Source: Methylococcaceae bacterium (GTDB lineage Bacteria; Pseudomonadota; Gammaproteobacteria; Methylococcales; Methylomonadaceae). From it: a stretch of 64,000 nt of DNA. Location of the stretch: contig JAKIUK010000005.1 of assembly GCA_021647585.1 (NCBI GenBank), forward strand, positions 24,555 through 88,554, read 5' to 3'. Below are positions 34,624 to 42,541 of the stretch, piece after piece (position 1 is the stretch's first letter; every line of letters starts with the position of its first letter). The notes under the pieces are model-generated. The model saw nothing but the letters and a program-made list of their open reading frames with translations, searched no databases and was not told the origin of the DNA. Both the position numbers and the translations under genes were made by a program.

Positions 34624-35208
34624 TTATAACAATTTTATAAATCGTTCCTGACGACTGATCTGCTTGGCCTTTTCAAGGCTTTTTAATGTTCTGTAAAAAG
34701 CCTCATGAGAAAGACCAATACGATAAGCAACATCTTTCAATGAAATAGATAATTTAACTTCTTTATTGGTATTCATCTCATTTTTCAAAAAAGCAAGGGT
34801 TCGCGCTGTTGCAGAGCGAATATTTTTTATCTCATTAATAGCACGTAAACTTCTTATTTGATGGGCGTACACTGTTAATAACTGCCTCATTACTGCAGGA
34901 TCTTTTTCAAGGAAAGCGATTAAATCTGATTTTTTTACATAACTTACTTCTGTTTTCTTATCCGCGATAGCTGAGCAATGATTTTTTTTTGAGAATAAGG
35001 ATGCCTCAGCAATGATTTCTCCTGGGAACGCCACATGTAAAATGACAGGTGATCCATCAAGCGTATATCTTTGCAACCTTAAGCGACCAGCAGTTATGTA
35101 GTACATATTCAGAATTTCGTCATTTTGTAGAAAAAGAGTAGCTCCTTTTTCAATCAATAATTTTACGGATTTTAAATCAGTAAAGGTGTTGTTAAAAAGA
35201 CTATTCAT
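34624..35208 (-). CDS. Crp/Fnr-family transcription regulator
   Basis: Cytoplasmic regulator of 194 residues, somewhat shorter than FNR (about 240). It has an N-terminal cyclic-nucleotide-like beta-roll (about 15-115, FPGEIIAEASLF), a long dimer helix, and a C-terminal winged helix-turn-helix with recognition segment LSHEAFYRTLKSLEK. No FNR-type N-terminal cysteine cluster is present, so oxygen sensing by Fe-S is unlikely. The ligand is unknown. It precedes the secreted His/Met-rich protein gene on the same strand. Confidence 0.88.
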   Translation of the reverse strand: MNSLFNNTFTDLKSVKLLIEKGATLFLQNDEILNMYYITAGRLRLQRYTLDGSPVILHVAFPGEIIAEASLFSKKNHCSAIADKKTEVSYVKKSDLIAFLEKDPAVMRQLLTVYAHQIRSLRAINEIKNIRSATARTLAFLKNEMNTNKEVKLSISLKDVAYRIGLSHEAFYRTLKSLEKAKQISRQERFIKLL

Positions 35209-35216
35209 ATATAGTT

Positions 35217-35242
35217 TTATCTATCAGTCTTATCTATCAGTC
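35217..35242. repeat. 13-bp tandem duplication
   Basis: TTATCTATCAGTC occurs twice in tandem immediately upstream of the Crp/Fnr start codon (35208). It could be paired binding sites or a simple slippage duplication. Confidence 0.55.
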
Positions 35243-35326
35243 TTAAATTCAAAATATTTTTTAATCCGCAACTCAAATTAAATACTGTTACATAACGGAG
35301 TACAAAAACATGTTTTTTCACACTTA

Positions 35327-36493
35327 TTAGCTAGAAAACCAGCCCTTAGTGCGTTTACAAAAGCCAACCAATGCCAGCATTAAAGGCACCTCAATCAACA
35401 CGCCTACGACAGTTGCCAAAGCTGCGCCTGATGATAGACCAAACAGCATCACCGCTGTGGCAATCGCCACTTCAAAATGATTAGATGCACCAATAAGTGC
35501 TGAAGGTGCTGCATTTTCATAAGAAAACCCCCAGAATTTTGCTGCAATATAAGTAATTGAAAAGATCAGTATGGTTTGTAACGCTAAAGGAATAGCAATC
35601 CATAAAATGGTTAATGGATTGGCAATAATCACATCACCTTTAAATGAAAATAATAAGATCAAAGTCAACAACAAGGCGACAATAGTAATCGGGGTTAGGA
35701 CATGTAAAAACTTTTGTTCAAACCAGTCCAGGCCTTTATGAGCTACTATCCATTTACGCGAAAAATAACCGGCAAATAACGGTAATGCCACATAAATACT
35801 AATAGACAATAACAGTGCTTCCCAGGGGACAGGTAGTTGGCCTACACCCAATAAAAAGCCACCAATAACCCCAAATAAAATCAACATCACCAGTGAATTA
35901 ATGGCAACCATCACCAATGTATGTCCGGCATTACCTCTAGCCAGATAGCCCCAGACCAATACCATTGCCGTACAAGGTGCCACGCCCAGTAAAATACAAC
36001 CGGCCAGATAGCTACGCCATAAGGGGACGGTCATCATTTTTACCCCTTCATGCATAACCACCGTACCGGAACCATAATGACTACCGACAGGTAAATCCAG
36101 GCCAAAGGGTAGTTTCACCAGGTCCGTTGCCTCGGTGCCGATAAACTGTTGAAACAAAATACCTAAAAATAAATAAGCAATAGCATACATGGTAAATGGT
36201 TTAATCGCCCAGTTGACTATCAGTGTTAACGACACCGGTTTAATACTTTTTCCTGCTTTAACCACTTCGGCAAAATCAATTTTCACCATGATGGGATACA
36301 TCATAAAAAATAGACAGATGGCGATAGGAATGGAGACAACCGGCGCACCATTAACATTAATACTCATCCCATCCAGTGTTTTAGCAAATTCAGGGGCATA
36401 GACCCCTAATAGAACACCTAAGCCAATACACAATCCCACCCAAAGTGTCAGATAGCGTTCAAAAAAGCCCATATCATGTTGTTTTTCTGTCAT
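35327..36493 (-). CDS. acr3: Arsenite efflux transporter Acr3
   Basis: Inner-membrane exporter of arsenite, 388 residues, ten membrane spans. The conserved cysteine lies in GVAPCTAMVLVWGY near residue 170, and LIGASNHFEVAIATAVMLFG near residue 345 is the second signature. It follows arsC by 12 bp and closes the arsR-arsI-arsC-acr3 operon. It removes the arsenite produced by ArsC. It belongs to the BASS/ACR3 family, not the unrelated ArsB family. Confidence 0.95.
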   Translation of the reverse strand: MTEKQHDMGFFERYLTLWVGLCIGLGVLLGVYAPEFAKTLDGMSINVNGAPVVSIPIAICLFFMMYPIMVKIDFAEVVKAGKSIKPVSLTLIVNWAIKPFTMYAIAYLFLGILFQQFIGTEATDLVKLPFGLDLPVGSHYGSGTVVMHEGVKMMTVPLWRSYLAGCILLGVAPCTAMVLVWGYLARGNAGHTLVMVAINSLVMLILFGVIGGFLLGVGQLPVPWEALLLSISIYVALPLFAGYFSRKWIVAHKGLDWFEQKFLHVLTPITIVALLLTLILLFSFKGDVIIANPLTILWIAIPLALQTILIFSITYIAAKFWGFSYENAAPSALIGASNHFEVAIATAVMLFGLSSGAALATVVGVLIEVPLMLALVGFCKRTKGWFSS

Positions 36494-36505
36494 CGCATTA
36501 CTCCA

Positions 36506-36985
36506 TTAAGCTGTTAATTTTCCAATAGTATTAAGCTCGGTGGTTAATTGGTCTTTAGGCATGGTTTCTAAAGACAGCTGCAACATTTTTTCTACCCGTA
36601 ACTTTAAGGTAGCAAAGGTTTGTTCAAAGGCAGCAATTTTTTCCTCATCCGACCCCTCAACATGCCCAGGATCCGATACCCCCCAATGTGCCCGTACTGC
36701 TTGGCTTAAATAAACAGGACAGGTTTCACCGGCTGCGTTATCACAAACGGTAATCACAATATCCATAGCCGTATCTTCAAAGTCTTCCCAGGACTGGCTT
36801 TGATAGCCTTCCGTGGGTAAATTATGGCGTTTCAAGGTTGCCAGTGCCCCGGTATTGATTCTACCGATGGGATGACTACCTGCTGAAAAGGCTTTAATAC
36901 GGCTTTGTCCTAAGTGATTAATTAACGCCTCTCCCATCACACTGCGGCAGGAGTTCCCAGTACATATAACAAAAACATTTAACAT
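36506..36985 (-). CDS. arsC: Arsenate reductase, thioredoxin-coupled type
   Basis: Reduces arsenate to arsenite in the cytoplasm. I start at the ATG at 36985; the frame extends to a TTG at 37006. The protein of 159 residues is in the low-molecular-weight phosphatase fold, with P-loop C8-T-G-N-S-C-R14 and two further redox cysteines at C81 and C89 (VCDNAAGETCP), as in the thioredoxin-dependent ArsC. Operon position between arsI and acr3 supports it. ArsC of this type passes electrons C8-C81-C89, then thioredoxin. Confidence 0.93.
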   Translation of the reverse strand: MLNVFVICTGNSCRSVMGEALINHLGQSRIKAFSAGSHPIGRINTGALATLKRHNLPTEGYQSQSWEDFEDTAMDIVITVCDNAAGETCPVYLSQAVRAHWGVSDPGHVEGSDEEKIAAFEQTFATLKLRVEKMLQLSLETMPKDQLTTELNTIGKLTA

Positions 36986-37026
36986 GTGAGCATACTCATT
37001 TAACAAAAAAATATAAATTTGGAGTA

Positions 37027-37204
37027 GGATGCAGTTTTCTATCAGTTAATTTTTGCCGATAGACTGTGTTGCTGAATCAGTTGCATAGCACATAAATGTG
37101 CAATTGTCGCTTGAAGCAAAAGGCTGGTTGCGACCGTACTTGCTATGCGCCTATCTCAGCACCTTGCTATCGACAAAAATCTACTCGCTATAAAATCCGC
37201 ATCC
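37027..37204. repeat. 178-bp imperfect long inverted repeat
   Basis: The outer arms of about 64 bp (from GGATGCAGTTTTCTATC to GTTGCATAGC, and the inverse at 37141-37204) are imperfect inverses; the central part is unique. It lies in the 310-bp gap between arsC and arsI. There is no coding capacity. It may be a mobile miniature element or a large stem-loop; I saw no clear target duplication. Confidence 0.6.
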
Positions 37205-37295
37205 TTGGCTGAGCGAAGTATATAAGCCTTTTCTACAAAAGATATTATATTTAAGCCACATCCGATCTATCCGTCAAACCAAAGTTGTTGGAGCA

Positions 37296-37754
37296 CTAGC
37301 CGCAGCAGGATGATTTATTTTCGTCATCCTTAGTAGGACGACAGGCATAAGGGTTTTCGCCATCCGAAGCTGCATTCTGTTCATTGAAAGTAGGAATATC
37401 GCTAAGTGAATGAAAAGATTCCCAGGCAATGCCTTGCGGATCCGTTACCCAATATTTATCAGAACGCACATAACAACAGGCCGCTCCCTGCTGTTCTTCA
37501 ACTGGTACTTGAGTTGCATCCAATTGTTGTTTAATACCTTTTAATGTAGCCTCATCATCGGCTTGAATACCAAGATGATCGAGCCCGAGTTTTTTACTAC
37601 GATTAGAGATTGCAAAATTAACCCGCGGATCATCCAACATCCATTTTGCATAATCTTCATGCTGAACTGTTGGCTGACAACCGAACATAGTGCTGTAAAA
37701 GTTAATATTTTGTTCGAGATTTTCAACAGCCAAGTGAACGTGTAATCTTTTCAT
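37296..37754 (-). CDS. arsI: ArsI/CadI-type vicinal-oxygen-chelate protein
   Basis: Non-haem iron dioxygenase family that cleaves the carbon-arsenic bond of trivalent organoarsenicals such as methylarsenite (known for ArsI). The 152 residues form a glyoxalase fold: H5 in MKRLHVHLAV, H60 in LGLDHLG, a vicinal cysteine pair C93-C94 in AACCYVRSDKYWVTDPQG, and Glu in WESF near 112, the same order as in characterised ArsI. A Cys-rich tail ends SSCCG. It lies directly downstream of arsR. A plain cadmium-induced (CadI) role is the alternative. Confidence 0.88.
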   Translation of the reverse strand: MKRLHVHLAVENLEQNINFYSTMFGCQPTVQHEDYAKWMLDDPRVNFAISNRSKKLGLDHLGIQADDEATLKGIKQQLDATQVPVEEQQGAACCYVRSDKYWVTDPQGIAWESFHSLSDIPTFNEQNAASDGENPYACRPTKDDENKSSCCG

Positions 37755-37778
37755 TGTTTTTCCTATAGAGTTAATAAT

Positions 37779-37798
37779 ATATACGTATAAACATATGT
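37779..37798. promoter_or_regulatory. Candidate ArsR operator 2
   Basis: ATATACGTATAAACATATGT in the arsR-arsI gap resembles, with few changes, ATATACGGATAATCATATAT upstream of arsR (38181-38200). The shared form is ATATACG-N6-CATAT. Two copies beside an ArsR gene suggest a family-specific operator and possible secondary control of arsI. Confidence 0.5.
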
Positions 37799-37811
37799 TT
37801 GTAGTAAAAAA

Positions 37812-38162
37812 TTAGCAACAAAGTCCTGTGCCGGGTCGATTTTCCATCTGCTTTAAACGGTGCAAATCTACCTTAAATGAATCAGTAAGCTCAACAGACA
37901 GTAAAGCATTGCTTAGCAAAGGGGATGCCCAATCGGGTAACTTAGGATTAATCTGGTAAAAAACCCACTGCCCTTCCCGACTGGCCTGCAATAAACCGCA
38001 TTGCCTTAATGATGCCAAATGCCGGGAGATTTTAGGTTGAGATAATTCCAGTGCTGTCGTTAATTCACAAACACAAAGTTTACCTTCCTTCTGCAGCAAG
38101 GCAATACAACGTAATCGTGTATCATCGGATAGACATTTAAAAAATTGCACAGGAGATATCAT
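37812..38162 (-). CDS. arsR: ArsR-family metalloregulator
   Basis: Homodimeric repressor released by As(III)/Sb(III). The 116 residues form a winged helix with PVQFFKCLSDDTRLRCIALL at the start and the sensor pair C30-V-C32 in KLCVCEL on helix 3, as in E. coli ArsR. The recognition helix is LSQPKISRHLASLR. A further Cys pair ends the protein (GLCC). No clear Shine-Dalgarno precedes the ATG. It is the first gene of the ars operon. Confidence 0.93.
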   Translation of the reverse strand: MISPVQFFKCLSDDTRLRCIALLQKEGKLCVCELTTALELSQPKISRHLASLRQCGLLQASREGQWVFYQINPKLPDWASPLLSNALLSVELTDSFKVDLHRLKQMENRPGTGLCC

Positions 38163-38180
38163 TTATTTAACCAATCATAA

Positions 38181-38200
38181 ATATACGGATAATCATATAT
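38181..38200. promoter_or_regulatory. Candidate ArsR operator 1
   Basis: ATATACGGATAATCATATAT is an imperfect dyad (ATATACG / CATATAT arms) 18 bp before arsR. See the matching site at 37779-37798. Position and resemblance fit autoregulation of the ars operon. Confidence 0.5.
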
Positions 38201-38274
38201 CAATATAAGTAAAAGAGCAACAACTATTTTGATATTACAAGATATCAAGAAATTACATAAATCCACCTGAATAC

Positions 38275-38430
38275 CCATGAGCTTCCGCCATTTTGAAAAA
38301 TGTAACCACACAGCCCCGTCATTTCTACATTCTGTTAACAGGAATCTAATAAATCCCCCGATAAAAGACCTCGGGATGACGGTGTACAGGGTGTCACCAT
38401 TTTTCTCATCTAAAATGCGGAGACTCATGG
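38275..38430. repeat. 156-bp inverted-repeat element
   Basis: Ends CCATGAGCTTCCGCCATTTT and the inverse of CCATGAGTCTCCGCATTTT are near-inverses, with further pairing inside (CCGTCATTTC against CCGTCATCCC). It fills much of the 374-bp gap between arsR and katG. An open minus-strand frame through it is not a gene. No target duplication was recognised. Confidence 0.6.
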
Positions 38431-38536
38431 ATAATCAGGTTAATCTATACTTTGTTGGGGGTTTCCATTAATGCCTAACGTACGGCGGCAAAAAGTATTG
38501 TGAGCAAAACTTCATGCCGCCTAATTAACACCATTG

Positions 38537-40765
38537 TTAGCTATATTTTCCTGCAATATCAAAGCGATCTAGTCTCATCACTTTTACCCATGTCTTAACA
38601 AAATTATTGACGAATTTTTCTTTGGCATCTTCAGATGCATAAACTTCAGCGACGGCACGAAGTTCGGCATTAGAGCCAAATACCAAGTCAACCGGTGTTG
38701 CTTTCCACCTAGCCTGTCCGGTCCTACGGTCAACGCCTTCATAAACACCTTCATTTTTGGGTGACTTTGTCCACTTGGTCGACATGTCCAAAAGATTGAC
38801 GAAAAAATCGTTGTTCAAGGTGCCTGGTTGATTAGTTAATACACCATAAGGTTGAGCCTCAGTATTGGCATTCAATGCACGCATACCGCCGATGAGGACA
38901 GTCATTTCAGGTACCGTTAAATTTAGATAGTTCGCTTTTGCGATTAACATTTCGGCTGGTGAAAGAGAACTCTTTGCATTGTAATAATTGCGGAAACCAT
39001 CGGCAGCCGGTTCTAACACCGCAAAAGAGGCTAGATCTGTTCCCGCTTGTGTGGCATCGGCACGTCCTGGTATAAATGGGACAGTGACTTCATAACCGCC
39101 ATCCTTTGCGGCTTTTTCAATTGCTGCCGCGCCACCCAAGACAATAATATCAGCCAGTGATACTTGTTTTTTGCTGCTGTTATTATTGAATTCCGTTTGA
39201 ATATTTTCCAGTGATTTCAGAACCTTTGCTAATTCCACAGGACTGTTCGCTGGCCAATCTTTCTGCGGAGCCAGGCGAATGCGAGCGCCGTTGGCTCCAC
39301 CTCGCATATCTGTTCCACGAAAACTGGAAGCCGAAGCCCAGGCGGTTCTGACTAATTGAGGGATGGTTAAACCTGAATCTAGAATTTCGGCTTTCAAAAT
39401 AACGACATCTTTATCGCTAATCATCTGGTAGTCAACTTCTGGAATGGGATCCTGCCAAATAAAAACTTCTTTAGGTACTTCCTGACCTAAATAACGCGCT
39501 CTTGGTCCCATATCGCGGTGAGTCAATTTAAACCAAGCTTTAGCAAATGCCAGATCGAATTCAGCTGGATTGTTCAGAAAACGTTGGGCAATTTGTTTAT
39601 AGCTGGGGTCAAACTTTAATGCCAAGTCTGTTGTCAACATAATCGGCGCATGACGCTTGGATGAATCGTGTGCATCCGGCACGAATTTAACCTCTTGAGC
39701 ATTCTTGGGAATCCATTGTATGGCTCCCGCTGGGCTTTTGCTTTGAACCCATTCATAACCGAACAAGTTTTGCAAAAAATTCATACTCCAGGCTATTGGT
39801 GAAATGGTCCAAGCTCCCTCCAAACCGCTAGTCACCGTATCGGCACCTTTACCAGTACCACATTTATTTTTCCAGCCAAAGCCTTGTTCTTCAATACTGG
39901 CAGCGGCTGGCTCAGCACCAACACATTTATCCGGTTTATGAGCACCGTGTGTTTTACCGAATGTATGGCCACCTGCAATCAAGGCAACTGTTTCTTCATC
40001 ATTCATTGCCATCCGAGCAAAGGTTGTACGTATATCTTGAGCAGCTAAAAGGGGATCAGGATTACCACCTGGACCTTCTGGGTTCACATAGATCAATCCC
40101 ATTTGCACAGCCGCCAGCGGTTTTTTGAGTTGTCTATTTCCGTGGTAGCGTTTTGCATCTGAGAGAAATTTTTTTTCATTCCCCCAGTTCACCATTTCCG
40201 GCTCCCAGTCATCTTCACGCCCACCAGCAAATCCCAGGGTTTTGAAGCCCATTGACTCCATGGCGACATTGCTAGCCAAAACCATCAAATCAGCCCAGGA
40301 GATTTTATGACCATATCGTTGTTTAATGGGCCAAAGCAGACGACGCGCTTTATCCAGATTGGCATTATCAGGCCAGCTATTAAGCGGGGCAAATCGTTGT
40401 TGACCGCCTGATGCGCCACCACGTCCATCAAAAATACGATAGACGCCGGCACTATGCCAGGCCATACGAATAAAAAAAGGACCGTAATTGCCATAGTCAG
40501 CAGGCCACCACTCTTGAGAAGTGGATAAAAGTTTCTTGATGTCCAGCTTCACGGCTTCCAAATCAAGTTTGTTAAATTCTTCTGCATAATTAAAGTCTTT
40601 GCCTAGCGGGTTAGATTCTAAGGCGTGCTGACGAAGTGGTTTCAGATTTATTTGCTCAGGCCACCAGAATTCAGGTGATTTCAACTGATTGTCTGCCAGT
40701 GCTGCATTTGAACAAAAGACAACGGTAATCACTGCTGCAACCAGTGTTGTGGTTTTTTTATACAT
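38537..40765 (-). CDS. katG: Catalase-peroxidase with signal peptide
   Basis: Haem enzyme destroying hydrogen peroxide. It has 742 residues, with a signal peptide of about 25 residues ending in AALADNQ, so it is probably exported to the periplasm; most KatG proteins are cytoplasmic. The distal triad R100, W103, H104 (IRMAWHSAGVYR) is intact, as is the proximal His in ALIAGGHTFGKTHGA. The C-terminal inactive duplicate domain is full length. An oxyR gene lies 96 bp upstream on the same strand, matching peroxide induction. Confidence 0.95.
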   Translation of the reverse strand: MYKKTTTLVAAVITVVFCSNAALADNQLKSPEFWWPEQINLKPLRQHALESNPLGKDFNYAEEFNKLDLEAVKLDIKKLLSTSQEWWPADYGNYGPFFIRMAWHSAGVYRIFDGRGGASGGQQRFAPLNSWPDNANLDKARRLLWPIKQRYGHKISWADLMVLASNVAMESMGFKTLGFAGGREDDWEPEMVNWGNEKKFLSDAKRYHGNRQLKKPLAAVQMGLIYVNPEGPGGNPDPLLAAQDIRTTFARMAMNDEETVALIAGGHTFGKTHGAHKPDKCVGAEPAAASIEEQGFGWKNKCGTGKGADTVTSGLEGAWTISPIAWSMNFLQNLFGYEWVQSKSPAGAIQWIPKNAQEVKFVPDAHDSSKRHAPIMLTTDLALKFDPSYKQIAQRFLNNPAEFDLAFAKAWFKLTHRDMGPRARYLGQEVPKEVFIWQDPIPEVDYQMISDKDVVILKAEILDSGLTIPQLVRTAWASASSFRGTDMRGGANGARIRLAPQKDWPANSPVELAKVLKSLENIQTEFNNNSSKKQVSLADIIVLGGAAAIEKAAKDGGYEVTVPFIPGRADATQAGTDLASFAVLEPAADGFRNYYNAKSSLSPAEMLIAKANYLNLTVPEMTVLIGGMRALNANTEAQPYGVLTNQPGTLNNDFFVNLLDMSTKWTKSPKNEGVYEGVDRRTGQARWKATPVDLVFGSNAELRAVAEVYASEDAKEKFVNNFVKTWVKVMRLDRFDIAGKYS

Positions 40766-40861
40766 TTTGTTTCCTCCAAAGATAGGGATAACATTATTGA
40801 TTAAAACGTAGTAAAGTATAAATTGAACGCGCTTAATAAGTATATTTGAATAAATAGAAGA

Positions 40862-41779
40862 TTATGTTCGATTAATTAGAATCCTTGAAGATCTGAGCTC
40901 TTTTTTGCAGATGTTTATTAACACCTCAATGCTAGACATACGGGTAAAATTGGGTCGGATAATAAAAGCGAGTTGTCTGTGTGGTCCAGGTTCATCAAGA
41001 TGGATAACAGACAAGGATTTATGCTGAGAGGTCAATTGTTCTATTGCCATCCCTGGAATCAAAGTTGTTCCCAAATCACCCAAAACCATTTGAATTAGTG
41101 TATTAAGACTGGCAGCGCTAAAGTTTTGATGTAAAGTGGGATCTGTCCAATTACATGCACTCAATATATGATCTTTTAAGCAATGTCCTTCTGTAAGTAG
41201 TAACAAATTACAGTTTTTAAGTGCTGTACTGCTGATTTCTTTTTGATCTGAATATTTATTTCCTTTTAATGTTATCCAGTAAAAATCCTCCTCCCAAAAT
41301 CTTAAGGTCAGCATGCCGTCACAAGGAAAGGGTAGTGCTAATACTGCTGCATCTAGGTCGCCACGCTTTACTTTATCTACCAGGATATGTGATTGACTCT
41401 CTAGGATATTGAGTTGCGCATTGGGATAGTGCTGATTCAAAACGGGCAATAAATTAGGTAGTAGGTATGGAGCTACTGTCGGTATCATACCAATAGCTAA
41501 TGGAAAGCTGAACGGAGCTTTTTGAATTTCAGCAAAGCTTTGAAGGTCCTCTACTTGTAACCGAATAGAGCGGGCTCTCTGTAACACTTGTTTACCGATG
41601 GGTGTGATCAAAACCTTTTTATTATCTCGTTCAAAAACCTGCAACCCAAGTTGTTTTTCTAACTCGTGTAACGCTGTACTTAGTGCTGATTGACTGATAT
41701 TACATTTTTCAGCGGCTTTTTTAAAATGAAGCGTTTCTTCGACTGTCAAGGCATAGATTAGTTGTTTGATAGAAATCAA
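40862..41779 (-). CDS. oxyR: OxyR-like LysR-family peroxide sensor
   Basis: Regulator that forms a disulfide on peroxide and activates antioxidant genes. The 305 residues have an N-terminal winged helix (QLIYALTVEETLHFKKAAEK and SQSALSTALHELEKQLG) and the LysR effector domain. The two reactive cysteines C200 and C209 in EGHCLKDHILSAC match E. coli C199/C208 in position and spacing, which identifies OxyR among LysR proteins. katG follows after 96 bp as its probable target. Confidence 0.93.
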   Translation of the reverse strand: MISIKQLIYALTVEETLHFKKAAEKCNISQSALSTALHELEKQLGLQVFERDNKKVLITPIGKQVLQRARSIRLQVEDLQSFAEIQKAPFSFPLAIGMIPTVAPYLLPNLLPVLNQHYPNAQLNILESQSHILVDKVKRGDLDAAVLALPFPCDGMLTLRFWEEDFYWITLKGNKYSDQKEISSTALKNCNLLLLTEGHCLKDHILSACNWTDPTLHQNFSAASLNTLIQMVLGDLGTTLIPGMAIEQLTSQHKSLSVIHLDEPGPHRQLAFIIRPNFTRMSSIEVLINICKKELRSSRILINRT

Positions 41780-42110
41780 TTAAGTTCACTTTTGGTATTT
41801 GTTCAATACCTGATTGTACTCTATATCAGTTATTGTATATTTGTTGTGTTCAAATACCGATAAAACGATTCATCTAAGAACGACAACTGAACCTAAAGCA
41901 CCAACCCAACCACTCTAAAATTTACAACTTATTGTAATTACTGAAAATTGCAAACATAAGTAATGTAATCAGGTACGAAGAGTATCTTAACAGTATTAGT
42001 ACATTTACTAACATCAGCACATCCGGTGCTTGTAGTATTAAACACCTTTAGTTTTTGTATTCTTTCTCCATTAGCCACCTATAAAAAGTCCCAATATATA
42101 CTCACACTTC
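41780..42110. other. Gene-free stretch upstream of oxyR and the MerR-type promoter
   Basis: It contains the divergent control regions of oxyR and the operon starting at 42221. It is AT-rich, with CATCAGCACATCCGGTGCTTG at about 42012 making a short hairpin (AGCACATCCGGTGCT). No frame, RNA gene or mobile-element end was recognised. Confidence 0.4.
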
Positions 42111-42141
42111 TTGACCTGGAGTTAACTCTAGGCAATATAAT
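42111..42141 (+). promoter_or_regulatory. MerR-type promoter with 19-bp spacer
   Basis: -35 TTGACC (42111-42116) and -10 TATAAT (42136-42141) are separated by 19 bp that hold the dyad CCTGGAGTTAACTCTAGG. Overlong spacers with a central dyad are the hallmark of MerR-family metal-responsive promoters. It lies 79 bp before the HMA gene, and a MerR gene ends the same operon, so autoregulation is expected. Confidence 0.85.
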
Positions 42142-42220
42142 TTGAAGTAGCATGAGTGATACGCTTTGAATATCAACACTTACAACCACTCGTGTAAAAA
42201 CATTAATTTAAGGGGTTAAT

Positions 42221-42541
42221 ATGAAAACATTACAAAAGATATTATCAATGGTGTTTTTTTTACTAATACTATCCGTCTCTTATGCGAATGAAGCCGTTTA
42301 TTCGTTGCAGGTTGATGGGCTTGGCTGTCCGTTTTGTGCTTATGGCATAGAAAAACAATTGAGTGTTATAGAAGGTGTTGACAGCGTTGTAGTTGATATA
42401 AGTAAGGGACTTGTTAACGTCACCATGCAGCAAGACGCTTACCTTGATAAAGAACGGGCTCGACAAGCCGTCACCGATGCAGGATTTACCTTGCAATCGT
42501 TTAGAGGCAAAATTGATGAATCAGATGAAACTGTCCAGTAA
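42221..42541 (+). CDS. Secreted HMA (MerP-like) metal-binding protein
   Basis: Periplasmic heavy-metal-associated protein of 106 residues: signal peptide ending VSYANE, then an HMA fold with the site GLGCPFCAYG near residue 35. The binding motif CPFC differs from MerP's usual TCxxC. AAGGGG precedes the ATG. It is first in a four-gene operon with an outer-membrane protein, an NHL-propeller protein and a MerR regulator, under the promoter at 42111. It probably traps a soft metal in the periplasm; the metal is not known. Confidence 0.85.
   Translation: MKTLQKILSMVFFLLILSVSYANEAVYSLQVDGLGCPFCAYGIEKQLSVIEGVDSVVVDISKGLVNVTMQQDAYLDKERARQAVTDAGFTLQSFRGKIDESDETVQ

Noticed and set aside
38159..38428. 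Open frame of 89 codons upstream of arsR
   Set aside because: It overlaps the 156-bp inverted-repeat element, has no ribosome site and no recognisable domain.
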